From contig NZ_WKJJ01000002.1 in assembly GCF_009674485.1 (NCBI RefSeq), positions 1 to 64,000 of the forward strand: DNA of 64,000 nt. The letters run 5' to 3'. The stretch is from Pseudoduganella rivuli (lineage in GTDB: Bacteria > Pseudomonadota > Gammaproteobacteria > Burkholderiales > Burkholderiaceae_D). The notes beneath the pieces are model-generated. The model had not been told where the DNA came from. It made no database searches and saw nothing but the letters and a program-made list of their open reading frames with translations. This document shows positions 1-7,743 of the stretch, one piece after another. Made by a program: the position numbers and the translations under genes. The stretch's first letter is position 1, and each line of letters begins with the position of its first letter.

Positions 1-63
1 GGGGGACAGCTATCGGTTACGAAGGATGAAGAAAGCGGGATTCCTGGAGAAGCCCGCCAAGGT

Positions 64-109
64 AGTGGCTCAGAATTCGGCCGCGTAAAGGCCCGCAAAG
101 TGGCTCAGA
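64..109. repeat. Two 11-bp direct repeats, possible insertion-sequence end
   Basis: The string agtggctcaga occurs at 64-74 and again at 99-109, each followed by a short GC-rich stretch. Repeated subterminal motifs of this kind (tggctcag...) are typical of IS21-family ends, so this may be the remnant of one end of such an element lying left of the window. No transposase reading frame is present in the window to confirm it. This is inference from the repeat pattern only. Confidence 0.3.
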
Positions 110-164
110 TTTACTCCGCGCTTGACACCAGGGGCAGAACGGCGAGCCAGGATTATGCATTGAT

Positions 165-1193
165 GTGTCGTTTGATGCAGCGGACTATCTAACGAGCTGG
201 AAAGAAATGCTGAAAGGACTTGCTCCTGTGGGTTCTGGTCCCGTCGATCTTGCCGCTGCAAGAGATGCCGCCGCCGCATACCGCAAGCTTGCACGAGAGA
301 GGAACCTTAAGCCAACAAGCCGCATGTCTGTAGATCCTGAGGACAAAGTGGAGGACCCCAGCCTGAAATTAGGGCGATATCCCGCAGAGTTTACGAAAGA
401 GGGTAAGTTCGTCGATTTCGATATGGCCCTGTTTGGTGGGCTTATCTGCGCAGGAGGCGAACGTCGTGGATGTGCACTTGTGCGTGCATCGCAGGACCTT
501 TTTGGTCGCTTCTGGCGGTCACCTGATCGCGTAGGCCTGTCAGGACTAAGCGATGGGGCTCCATTCAGTGGTGATGCATTTCTTGGAGTGGCGGCATTCT
601 TTGTTGCTCAATCTGAGCCTGAAAGATTTCGTAAGTATCTTCGAAATATTCGTGCCAACAAGGCCATCGTTTATGGACGTGAAGTCTATAAGTCATGTCA
701 GGGTGATGATGCCTTTCAGTGCGTCTTGGCAGGGCCGGAGTGGCTTCTCCTGAACTTACTCGCGAGTCGATTTGGTCAGTCTGCAGCGGTGCCTCTAGCC
801 ATGCGTAATCCTCAGGCTACCTATGGATTCGAGGAGCACATGCTGGCGTGGCAGGCAATGCTCAACCCAGCGGGCTATAGACTACATTTGACTGCAGTAC
901 AGCTTTGGCTCATCCGTCAGTTGCGTGGGGATTCGGAAGAATTGAGGCTCGCGGCAGCCCTGCTGGCAGGACGCCAGCCCAATAATGCTTTTTTCCTATA
1001 TTTACATCTTGGCCGTGATAAGACAGTACAAGATCTGCTCAACAAGACCTGCACGCCAACTCGCCCTCAAAATGAATACACAGAATGGATGTGGCAGGCA
1101 GCCATACCAGCTTTCGATATGTCATCCCCCCCGTGGGATCGGTCCATGCGATGGGATTGTCACTTCATGTACAACCTCTTGGCATACCCTTGA
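165..1193 (+). CDS. Uncharacterised protein upstream of the QueC-like operon
   Basis: I do not recognise this 342-residue protein. It has no obvious membrane segment, signal peptide or nucleotide-binding motif. The central part (about residues 85-260) is mixed alpha-helical in appearance. The GTG at 165 is the first possible start after an in-frame stop at 123-125. An ATG at 207 preceded by a purine-rich ggaaag is an equally good start and would remove 14 residues. The gene lies 182 bp upstream of the Gly-rich small gene on the same strand, so it could share its transcript. Codon usage and GC look lower than in the core genes from 8.6 kb onward, which fits acquired DNA. No function is proposed. 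Confidence 0.7.
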   Translation: MSFDAADYLTSWKEMLKGLAPVGSGPVDLAAARDAAAAYRKLARERNLKPTSRMSVDPEDKVEDPSLKLGRYPAEFTKEGKFVDFDMALFGGLICAGGERRGCALVRASQDLFGRFWRSPDRVGLSGLSDGAPFSGDAFLGVAAFFVAQSEPERFRKYLRNIRANKAIVYGREVYKSCQGDDAFQCVLAGPEWLLLNLLASRFGQSAAVPLAMRNPQATYGFEEHMLAWQAMLNPAGYRLHLTAVQLWLIRQLRGDSEELRLAAALLAGRQPNNAFFLYLHLGRDKTVQDLLNKTCTPTRPQNEYTEWMWQAAIPAFDMSSPPWDRSMRWDCHFMYNLLAYP

Positions 1194-1375
1194 ATACGCA
1201 CGAACATCCATGTCCCTTAATACTTCTTCCTATCGTTGACACGCCTCTCACGACACATGATATCGACGCGGAATCCTCGCTTGTTACTTTTGGTGAGATT
1301 CCGCCACTCATCTTTAGTGGACAATTAGCAACAACATACTTACTCAATCATTCAAACAGTATAGGGAGAAAAAGA

Positions 1376-1702
1376 ATGTCGGGATCCAATGGAGGTGGTG
1401 GCGGTGGCGGCGGTTTTGAAGACTATGTCGATTGCTCACGCCTGATGATCAGCACACAGTTAAGCTCTCCTAAACCTGACGTGGTTGCTAAGCTGAAGGC
1501 CAGCGACGAATTGCAAGTCGCTCTGGACAACCAACCAGGCATCAAGGTTGTCGTAGCACTTTTTAACGGGCAAATTGCCGGTGGCTTGGCATCGCCTGAA
1601 ACCTCACGCTTGCGGTCCTGTATCGAACAGGGAACCAATTACAACGCAACGGTCCTGGATGTCACCGGGGGGCAAGTGCGCGTACGGGTTCATCCTGTCT
1701 AA
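1376..1702 (+). CDS. Small protein with poly-glycine N-terminus, candidate modification substrate
   Basis: This is a 108-residue protein. Its first 13 residues are a Ser/Gly tail containing eight consecutive glycines, followed by a compact domain with Cys20 and Cys79. The ATG at 1376 is preferred over upstream starts in the same frame because atagggaga gives a good ribosome binding site and the poly-Gly tail then sits at the very N-terminus. Its TAA overlaps the ATG of the next gene (TAATG), so the two are translationally coupled. The family is not known to me by name. Placement directly before nucleobase-handling enzymes, including a QueC-like enzyme, suggests by analogy with Qat and type IV CBASS that the exposed Gly tail is conjugated to something. 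A microcin-like Gly-rich precursor for the SagB-type enzyme is an alternative. Both are inference. Confidence 0.75.
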   Translation: MSGSNGGGGGGGGFEDYVDCSRLMISTQLSSPKPDVVAKLKASDELQVALDNQPGIKVVVALFNGQIAGGLASPETSRLRSCIEQGTNYNATVLDVTGGQVRVRVHPV

Positions 1703-2919
1703 TGATGGACGCTTCTTATATACACGTCGTAGGTGGGTTGTACCGCGAACTGTGCATGCGCCCAGGGTGGAAAGAAATCTACGGTTCAGCTGGACGAGCC
1801 GCATCGGCTATTGCTGCTGCCGGCGGTAGTGTCTGTTTGCACGGATATGCCGATCCCATTGCCGACGACGCGCTTAAACAACGTGCTGTACTTGAACAAT
1901 TTAAAGTCGACCTTACCAGCGTATCCGACGCGACTACGTTTCATTATGTTCACGGGCTCGCCATTCCCTCGATTACAGCACAGTCGCCACAGCAGACCAA
2001 TATCGTCATAACGCAAGAACGCGTCGTGCGGTTCGGTATGCTGGAGGGAGACGCCATCATCCATGCGACCTGGGCTGTTTATGATCCACAGAACGTTTCG
2101 GCCCCAGTGCACTTTGCCCAAAACGGATCAACTGCTGAGCACTTGGCATTAATCTTGAACCGCTACGAAGCAAAGGTACTGTCTGGAGTAAACGGGGCGC
2201 CAGAGCAAATGGCGCAAGCATTGATAAAAGACTGCGGTGCCGAAGTTGTCATCATCAAACTCGGTCCACAAGGTGCCTTGGTCTACACCTCCAATGGCGC
2301 CGAATATATCCCAGCATACCGTACCGGAAAGGTTTGGAAAATCGGCTCTGGCGACACGTTTGTGGCTAATTTCGCTTATCAATGGATGTCAGGTAAAACG
2401 CCGATAGACGCTGCAAACCAGGCATCGAAAGCGACCGCATACTATTGTGAGCACAACGGCTTTGCCACTACGGAGCAACTTGATAATTACGCCCCCGTTC
2501 CAGTCACCTTGTCTGCACGCTGCCGACAAGGCTATCGCCCCAAAGTGTATCTGGCAGGACCATTTTTCACACTCGCTCAGCTTTGGCTAGTTGAACAGGC
2601 ACGCGACCAACTCGGGGCCCTCGGTCTTGAAGTGTTCTCGCCATATCATGATGTTGGGCACGCTTCCGCAAACGACGTCGCCCAAAAAGACCTTGCTGCG
2701 ATCGATAGCTGCGACATTCTGTTTGCGATCTCCGACGGCCTTGATTCGGGCACGATGTATGAGATCGGGCATGCCAGGGCAAAAGACAAAGCAGTAGTGA
2801 TTTACTGTGAAAACGAACCTGGTAACGCCCTGAAAATGATGCTGGGTGCTGGATGCATCATCAGCGCAGACTACGTAAGTGCCGTCTACCAAACCCTGTG
2901 GAAAGCCATCGAATTATGA
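1702..2919 (+). CDS. PfkB-family kinase fused to nucleoside 2-deoxyribosyltransferase
   Basis: A 405-residue two-domain protein. Residues ~1-260 have a PfkB/ribokinase fold pattern ending in the anion-hole/catalytic motif IGSGDTF (catalytic Asp218). Residues ~280-405 match nucleoside 2-deoxyribosyltransferases: YLAGPFF near 283-289, an Asp-rich stretch (DSCDILFAISDGLDSG), and GTMYEIGHA carrying the presumed nucleophile Glu354. The kinase part would phosphorylate a sugar or nucleoside; the transferase part cleaves or exchanges N-glycosidic bonds of deoxynucleosides or nucleotides. The start at 1702 overlaps the stop of the Gly-rich gene, and the 3' end overlaps the QueC-like gene by ATGA. The specific substrate cannot be read from sequence. 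The context points to supply or release of a modified nucleobase or nucleotide. Confidence 0.85.
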   Translation: MMDASYIHVVGGLYRELCMRPGWKEIYGSAGRAASAIAAAGGSVCLHGYADPIADDALKQRAVLEQFKVDLTSVSDATTFHYVHGLAIPSITAQSPQQTNIVITQERVVRFGMLEGDAIIHATWAVYDPQNVSAPVHFAQNGSTAEHLALILNRYEAKVLSGVNGAPEQMAQALIKDCGAEVVIIKLGPQGALVYTSNGAEYIPAYRTGKVWKIGSGDTFVANFAYQWMSGKTPIDAANQASKATAYYCEHNGFATTEQLDNYAPVPVTLSARCRQGYRPKVYLAGPFFTLAQLWLVEQARDQLGALGLEVFSPYHDVGHASANDVAQKDLAAIDSCDILFAISDGLDSGTMYEIGHARAKDKAVVIYCENEPGNALKMMLGAGCIISADYVSAVYQTLWKAIEL

Positions 2920-3521
2920 AAAGTGCACTGCTATTGTCCGGTGGCATGGACTCTCTAGCCTTGGCCTATTGGAAAAAACCCGATGTTGCTTTGACTGTTG
3001 ACTACGGACAGCTTGCCGCAGAAGCAGAAATCGCAGCATCGACCCAAGTGTGCAAAGAACTGGGCATTGCGCATCACATCCTGCGCATCGACTGCCGCAC
3101 TTTGGGGTCGGGCGACATGGCCGGCACCAAAGAAGACAACCTTGCCCCTGCGAGCGACTGGTGGCCATATCGTAACCAATTGCTACTCACGCTGGTTGCA
3201 ATGAAGGCAGTAGCTTTAGGGGTAACGCAACTGTGGATAGGAACAGTGAAGTCCGATGGTGGCCATCGAGATGGCACACCCGAATTCGTTGAGCTGATTG
3301 ACCGCCTGCTGGCATACCAAGAGGGAGGTCTGCGTATAAGTGCGCCTGCAATCGATCTTACTACCAGTGAGTTGATCAAGCTTGCAAACGTTCCTCCGTC
3401 GCTCTTAGCTTGGGCGCACAGCTGCCACAAGGCTAACGTGGCTTGCGGTCAATGCAGAGGTTGCAACAAGTATGTAGAGGTCTACCAGGAACTAAATAAC
3501 GATGTGGCTGGACTACCCTGA
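2916..3521 (+). CDS. QueC-like PP-loop ATPase (7-cyano-7-deazaguanine synthase family)
   Basis: A 201-residue adenine-nucleotide alpha-hydrolase. It shows the PP-loop SGGMDS at residues 8-13, a YRNQLLL segment equivalent to the QueC (V)PxRN motif, a GTVKSDGGHRD substrate-loop segment, and four cysteines (170, 177, 180, 183) forming the QueC zinc site. The start at 2916 overlaps the previous stop (ATGA). Canonical QueC converts 7-carboxy-7-deazaguanine to preQ0 with ATP and ammonia. QueC relatives Cap9 (type IV CBASS) and QatC (Qat) are immune proteins rather than tRNA-modification enzymes. No queD, queE or queF lies nearby and the protein is somewhat short, so I favour the accessory role over housekeeping queuosine synthesis. 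The next gene overlaps its 3' end by 20 nt. Confidence 0.88.
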   Translation: MKSALLLSGGMDSLALAYWKKPDVALTVDYGQLAAEAEIAASTQVCKELGIAHHILRIDCRTLGSGDMAGTKEDNLAPASDWWPYRNQLLLTLVAMKAVALGVTQLWIGTVKSDGGHRDGTPEFVELIDRLLAYQEGGLRISAPAIDLTTSELIKLANVPPSLLAWAHSCHKANVACGQCRGCNKYVEVYQELNNDVAGLP

Positions 3522-4203
3522 CCCGCATCCCAAAGATACGGTAACACCATACGAGCCTATCTGTTGGCCGACGGGCGCGGTAATGGACTTGGCGGAGCCC
3601 ACGGACTTTGCTCAAGCATTTGGCGATGTCGTCGCGGCTCGCCGCTCCAATCGCACATTCGGCCCGCTGTCGCTTATGGACCTCTCGGCCTTGCTTTGGT
3701 ATTCATGCCGCTCAGTTGCGCAACGGCCGTCTGGTTTAGGCTTCGATCTCAGCTTTCGGCCGGCTCCATCTGCTGGCGCCATTCATCCCATCCATGTGCT
3801 GGCATGCTCGCAAGAGCAGAATATCTGGCAGAGGTATAACCCTGTGCGTCATCAGCTAATCGAAGTTCCCGATAGGTTGCTGCCTCCGCAAAGCGCTATG
3901 ACGGAGATTTCACCGGCTCTGCCAATACAAAAGGGAACCATATTGTGGCTAGCGGCAGAGGTTGGAAAAACTGCTTCGAAATATGAAAATATCGCGTCAC
4001 TGATATGGCGGGATGCAGGTGCATTGCTTGCCCATCTAGGCTTGGCTGCATCCAGCTTAGGCCTGAATTTCTGCCCACTTGGCGCCACCGGGGCCAAGTG
4101 GGGGACAGCACTAGATGAGACGAAGCTGATCTGCGGCGTTGGAGTTGCGCTTGTTGGGACGCCGGCGATTGCTGACGTACCCGGGGACATCGTCAAGCTG
4201 TAA
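3502..4203 (+). CDS. SagB/ThcOx-type nitroreductase-family oxidoreductase
   Basis: A 233-residue protein with the N-terminal RRSNRTFGPLSLMDLSALLW signature of SagB-type dehydrogenases and nitroreductases (FMN-binding Arg residues), a PSAGAIHPIHVLA segment, and a C-terminal AALGLNFCPLGA-like pattern. Family members are FMN enzymes; SagB/McbC members oxidise azolines in peptide natural products. It begins 20 nt inside the QueC-like gene and is therefore the last member of the coupled operon. Its 3' end overlaps the convergent glycosylase gene by 93 nt. No YcaO cyclodehydratase is present in the window, so a standard azole-peptide pathway is not supported. The role in the operon is unknown. Confidence 0.8.
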   Translation: MWLDYPDPHPKDTVTPYEPICWPTGAVMDLAEPTDFAQAFGDVVAARRSNRTFGPLSLMDLSALLWYSCRSVAQRPSGLGFDLSFRPAPSAGAIHPIHVLACSQEQNIWQRYNPVRHQLIEVPDRLLPPQSAMTEISPALPIQKGTILWLAAEVGKTASKYENIASLIWRDAGALLAHLGLAASSLGLNFCPLGATGAKWGTALDETKLICGVGVALVGTPAIADVPGDIVKL

Positions 4204-4956
4204 ATCCTCAAAAATTTGACTAACGGATCCGGCCGACGACATCATCTCCCACCAGATGACGGCATCGAGTTCAGAAGCACGCACCCCCAAACCTTCGCTG
4301 AAAGTTAGAAACATCGATTCGAGCTGTAAGTAGTGGCGCTCAACACTAAGGTCGTGCGGGAAGAAGCCAGCTAAGAGGCCTGCGCGCAGAAGATGTATGT
4401 CCAAGATTGCGACATCGTCCGCATCGAGCCAATTGCGCGCCACCCATGAAGCAGTTTTAAATCCGATTCCCGAAATGCCAGTCAGCCAGTCACGCAGCTG
4501 ACGTCCGCTTGCCAGCGGCGGCGTCTCATCATGCATCTTTTCCAAGGCCGCAGCGAGGTACTTTGCTTTCTGCCGTGCAAACCGATAGCGAATGGTGCGA
4601 TCACCAACTGGCATCGGTTCACTGAGCCAATTGAACAGAGTTTCTTCGTCATACGCTGCGCCTGAAAAGGCGCCATGCTCTCGCATGATTTCAAACGCAG
4701 CCAGGCCAACACTGGCGGGAAGTCCATGGCCGCCAAGCAGACATGCGCCAACTTCTTCGCGCAATGTCCTACCCAATCTATAGTTTATGCGCGTCCCTTG
4801 CGCGCGTCGGGCGAGCACCTGATATGCCCAGTAAGCAGGAGTCGGAAACGCTTCAATCGCGCCCCACGCCACGCCTGGTATAACTTCTTGGTCTGGTGCA
4901 GGCAACTCGATCTGCACCGTTGCCGCCCCTAACATCACAGCGCCACACTGCATCAT
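4111..4956 (-). CDS. OGG-like HhH-GPD DNA glycosylase/lyase
   Basis: A 281-residue protein with a helix-hairpin-helix at ISGIGFKTASWVAR (Lys167, the position of the Schiff-base lysine of bifunctional glycosylases) and the catalytic-type Asp at VAILDIHLL (Asp186). This matches the 8-oxoguanine glycosylase/lyase (OGG) superfamily. The start overlaps the upstream methyltransferase stop by 4 nt (ATGA), so the two are translationally coupled. Its 3' end overlaps the SagB-type gene on the other strand. OGG-like proteins are ancillary factors in type IV CBASS, which makes the association with a QueC-like gene notable. The excised base cannot be inferred from the sequence. Confidence 0.85.
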   Translation of the reverse strand: MMQCGAVMLGAATVQIELPAPDQEVIPGVAWGAIEAFPTPAYWAYQVLARRAQGTRINYRLGRTLREEVGACLLGGHGLPASVGLAAFEIMREHGAFSGAAYDEETLFNWLSEPMPVGDRTIRYRFARQKAKYLAAALEKMHDETPPLASGRQLRDWLTGISGIGFKTASWVARNWLDADDVAILDIHLLRAGLLAGFFPHDLSVERHYLQLESMFLTFSEGLGVRASELDAVIWWEMMSSAGSVSQIFEDLQLDDVPGYVSNRRRPNKRNSNAADQLRLI

Positions 4957-5624
4957 ATAGCCCTCACTTCACCAAACTTCTCATTCATCCAAATCATCAG
5001 TTGATGACGCTCCGCGGGATCTAAATCTTCGATACGCTCGTAAAGTCGTTCTCGCCGGCGCTTGATCGTCTGACGTTCCCTAAAGTTTGCGCCGAGATGG
5101 TTTACGTCATGCAGAATGCTGGGCGGTTCGAAGTTAAACCATACCCATTCTTCACGTAACCCGACCTGCGACTGCGCCATGAACTTCACCTTATTCCAGC
5201 CGCTGAGGTAGTTGTCATACATGTCGCTGGCGTAGCCTGAGATCATTGCCATGCATGGCAATGCCTGAACTACTGTAAGCAGCTGTTCATGTTGCGCATC
5301 GCAGTAGTCGTAGCGATATATGCGACCTTTCCGCCGAGTAGACGGCACATACGGCGGATCGAAATACACAAGTTCTTGTCCCGTGAACTCAAACGCCTGC
5401 AAATACCCAACGGCATCCCCTTCAACCAATTCCACGCTGTCCGCCATACCTTGCCAAGCCATAATGACTGCTGGGTCGATATCGATTGCTATGGTTCGTT
5501 GAGCTGGCCTCTTATTCCGCAGGACTGCCCCGCCTCCCAAATACGCCTCGATGTAGGTCGTATGGGGTGGCATCAAGTTAATCAACTGATGAAAGCACTT
5601 TCCTTTTCCGCCGGGATATTTCAT
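4953..5624 (-). CDS. D12-class N6-adenine DNA methyltransferase
   Basis: A 223-residue Dam-like enzyme. The SAM-binding motif I region reads YPGGKGK (3-9) with EAYLGGGA (26-33), and the catalytic motif is DPPY (89-92). ATG 5624 was chosen because family members start just before the YPGGKG motif; a TTG at 5663 would add 13 residues with no family support. The C-terminus is Arg/Glu-rich and helical. It is the first gene of a two-gene operon with the OGG-like glycosylase. No cognate restriction endonuclease is visible, so it may be an orphan methyltransferase or part of a modification/repair pair. The recognition sequence cannot be read from the protein. Confidence 0.85.
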   Translation of the reverse strand: MKYPGGKGKCFHQLINLMPPHTTYIEAYLGGGAVLRNKRPAQRTIAIDIDPAVIMAWQGMADSVELVEGDAVGYLQAFEFTGQELVYFDPPYVPSTRRKGRIYRYDYCDAQHEQLLTVVQALPCMAMISGYASDMYDNYLSGWNKVKFMAQSQVGLREEWVWFNFEPPSILHDVNHLGANFRERQTIKRRRERLYERIEDLDPAERHQLMIWMNEKFGEVRAI

Positions 5625-5837
5625 GTCGATATCATCGTCAATTTTGACGATGATTGCAAGCAAATTCGTACCTGATCAGCCACGGATTTGATGCTTTCTG
5701 GATAGTGCCTGTGATTTCAGAATACTTCTCTTTCTTGCGTGTGCAATGGTGCCTATACTGAATTACAGAGAGCGCACGCGGGGTGTTGCGAAATCACGGC
5801 TGTTACATTACGTGAGAATTGCCAAAACATCGGCTGC

Positions 5838-5843
5838 TATAAT
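5838..5843 (+). promoter_or_regulatory. Candidate -10 element for the MOSC/ATL gene
   Basis: A perfect TATAAT lies 50 bp upstream of the ATG at 5893, in the AT-richer divergent region between the methyltransferase and MOSC genes. The -35 region is weak. This is a motif match only. Confidence 0.35.
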
Positions 5844-5892
5844 TCGCAGATTGCCCTAAACTTTCTTTCCGCCAACTCATCATGACGACAGT

Positions 5893-6885
5893 ATGCTGAC
5901 CTCTCACCGCAGCATCGATATCGGTCACGTCAAGGCATTATCTATACGTCGACTACGTCACGAGCCACCGACCCTGGTAGCGGCCGCACAAGCACTTACG
6001 GGCCTAGGACTAGCGGAAGATATCCACGCAGATCCGCTATCTCTACGTCAGCTTTTGGTGGCCGGAGAAGGCGCCTATCACGATCTGGAGCTCTCCCCCC
6101 TAGCATTGCGTGAAAATCTACTTCTAGATTGCGATACTTCGACCCTTCGCTCGGGGAGCGTTCTGCGTGTTGGCCAAGATGTACTCCTATGGTTGACGTT
6201 CCAGTGCGAGGCATGCGGGCACCTAAATTCACACCAGGATGGATTGTCCAAAGTCATTGGTATGCGTAGGGGTATGCTTGCTCGGGTCATCAATGGCGGC
6301 ATGATTCATGTCGGCGATTCTGTTCGAAATCTAGGTCAACTTTTGCCTCAATGGTCAGATGACTGGAAGGAAAGAGTCCGCAGAGTACTGGATGCAGTCC
6401 CAACGGCCGAAGTGATCGAGTACAAGCAGCTTGCACGCTTAGCAGGCGTGCCATCGAGCTACTGTCGAGTTTTCCCGCGTGTAACCAGAGACTTTGGCAA
6501 AGCGTATGCCAGTAAGGCAGTGTCCGTTCAAAGCAAAATTTCTAAACCTCGTTGGCAAGGAACTGGCCTTTTTGAGCTGCCACGGTCAACGTACGAAAGC
6601 TTAGAAGGATCGCGTCAGCAGCATTCACGATTGACGCCAACCCTTCCTACAATTTGCGAAAAAAACATGAATAACGCCCCGCAAAACAACTTTAAAGAGC
6701 AAATTGTCAGCATGCTAAGCCAAGCAGACACGAAGCAAACCCAGGTTCTCCAACTTGCTGGCGCAACCGTGCTGTTTACGAAAGGCCGGACTCTCAAGGG
6801 CGATATGACACCGCCCTCGGAGCCGAAGCCATATCCTGCAGTTGCATGTGCATTACCTGATGACTACGATAGTTGGCTGAGCTAA
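5893..6885 (+). CDS. MOSC domain fused to an alkyltransferase-like (ATL) DNA-binding domain
   Basis: A 330-residue protein. Residues ~35-145 follow the MOSC pattern (LSPLALRENLLLD, FQCEACGHLNSH with Cys105/Cys108, RRGMLARVINGGMIHVGDSV), a fold that handles sulfur or molybdenum-cofactor chemistry in molybdenum-sulfurase C-terminal domains. Residues ~155-205 match the winged-helix DNA-binding part of O6-alkylguanine transferases (VPTAEVIEYKQLARLAGVPSS). The methyl-accepting PCHR motif is absent, so it would bind but not repair alkylated DNA. The tail (~215-330) is low-complexity and unassigned. Its stop is immediately followed by the TTG of the next gene. The combination of a sulfur-handling domain with a damaged-guanine reader is unusual, and its role is unknown. 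Confidence 0.65.
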   Translation: MLTSHRSIDIGHVKALSIRRLRHEPPTLVAAAQALTGLGLAEDIHADPLSLRQLLVAGEGAYHDLELSPLALRENLLLDCDTSTLRSGSVLRVGQDVLLWLTFQCEACGHLNSHQDGLSKVIGMRRGMLARVINGGMIHVGDSVRNLGQLLPQWSDDWKERVRRVLDAVPTAEVIEYKQLARLAGVPSSYCRVFPRVTRDFGKAYASKAVSVQSKISKPRWQGTGLFELPRSTYESLEGSRQQHSRLTPTLPTICEKNMNNAPQNNFKEQIVSMLSQADTKQTQVLQLAGATVLFTKGRTLKGDMTPPSEPKPYPAVACALPDDYDSWLS

Positions 6886-7743
6886 TTGAATAAACCAGAA
6901 AAACAGCTTCAGCGCGCCAAACGAGATGTTCACCGGCAGATTGGGGAGAACGACTCCCGTACCTTTCCATCGTTTGATAGCTTAGCCGCTTGGGCAGTGT
7001 CTCAGGGCTATGCTGAGAGCGTGGAGGCCATCAGGCAGAATCACAAGGAGCTTTGGCCAGATCTCCTCTACGAGTGGTATGCAACCAATCAAATTGCCTG
7101 CCTATTCGCAGTCCATTTAGCGCGCAAATGGGAAGAGGCAAAGTGGTACTCGGCAGTGCTTAGCGACGCATGGGACGCTGAAGTTATCACAGCGATCGTT
7201 GACGCCCATTTCGACATGGGTACAGAAGGGTTACAAATCATCGTACCTGGTGAAGGTACCGCCGAGGAAGCCGTCAGGCTAGTGACAATGCTTGCTAGTC
7301 ATCCACGTTGGCGTTGTGAGGACACAGGCTGGCTCGAAGGCGAACAAGGGGATTCCATACACATTGGTCTGCGCTGGATATCGCCAGACAATTCGTTTGA
7401 ATCCTGGGCAGTAGGTATAGCACCCTTCGAGCCTATGCCCTTCACCCGACAGTTCGTCAAGGCCCCATTTATCGCGTTGGTGATACGTCCATCTGCGCCG
7501 GCGGACAATCGCGCACCGACGCCTACCGGTTGCAGCGGCTTGCCAGCATCGCATCTGGCCCATATGGATGACGACTTGGGCGACAACGAGGCAAAGCGAC
7601 AAAAATGGATCGCCCAAACTAAGCAAGGTAAGCGAGCGCTAATTCACCCTGAGCCTCTGTCACGTGCACGAGCAAAGGTGACGTTTAGTTTCTCAAAAAA
7701 ACATCTTGATGAACTGAATGTTGCTTTGCGAGCAGAAAGTTAG
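6886..7743 (+). CDS. Uncharacterised protein coupled to the MOSC/ATL gene
   Basis: A 285-residue protein that I do not recognise. It starts with a TTG directly abutting the preceding TAA, which implies translational coupling. The N-terminal half is helical with Trp-rich segments (WPDLLYEWYA, ARKWEEAKWYSAV). The middle has a beta-rich stretch, and the C-terminal ~70 residues are basic (KRQKWIAQTKQGKRAL). There are no membrane segments or nucleotide-binding motifs. It is probably a functional partner of the MOSC/ATL protein because of the zero spacing. No function is proposed. Confidence 0.6.
   Translation: MNKPEKQLQRAKRDVHRQIGENDSRTFPSFDSLAAWAVSQGYAESVEAIRQNHKELWPDLLYEWYATNQIACLFAVHLARKWEEAKWYSAVLSDAWDAEVITAIVDAHFDMGTEGLQIIVPGEGTAEEAVRLVTMLASHPRWRCEDTGWLEGEQGDSIHIGLRWISPDNSFESWAVGIAPFEPMPFTRQFVKAPFIALVIRPSAPADNRAPTPTGCSGLPASHLAHMDDDLGDNEAKRQKWIAQTKQGKRALIHPEPLSRARAKVTFSFSKKHLDELNVALRAES

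Noticed and set aside
2916..3521. Housekeeping queC of the queuosine pathway
   Set aside because: No queD/E/F or other queuosine genes are adjacent and it is coupled to unrelated accessory genes; kept as QueC-like instead.
1..5624. Type IV CBASS
   Set aside because: A QueC-like and an OGG-like gene are present, but I see no CD-NTase, no TGT-like gene and no CBASS effector.
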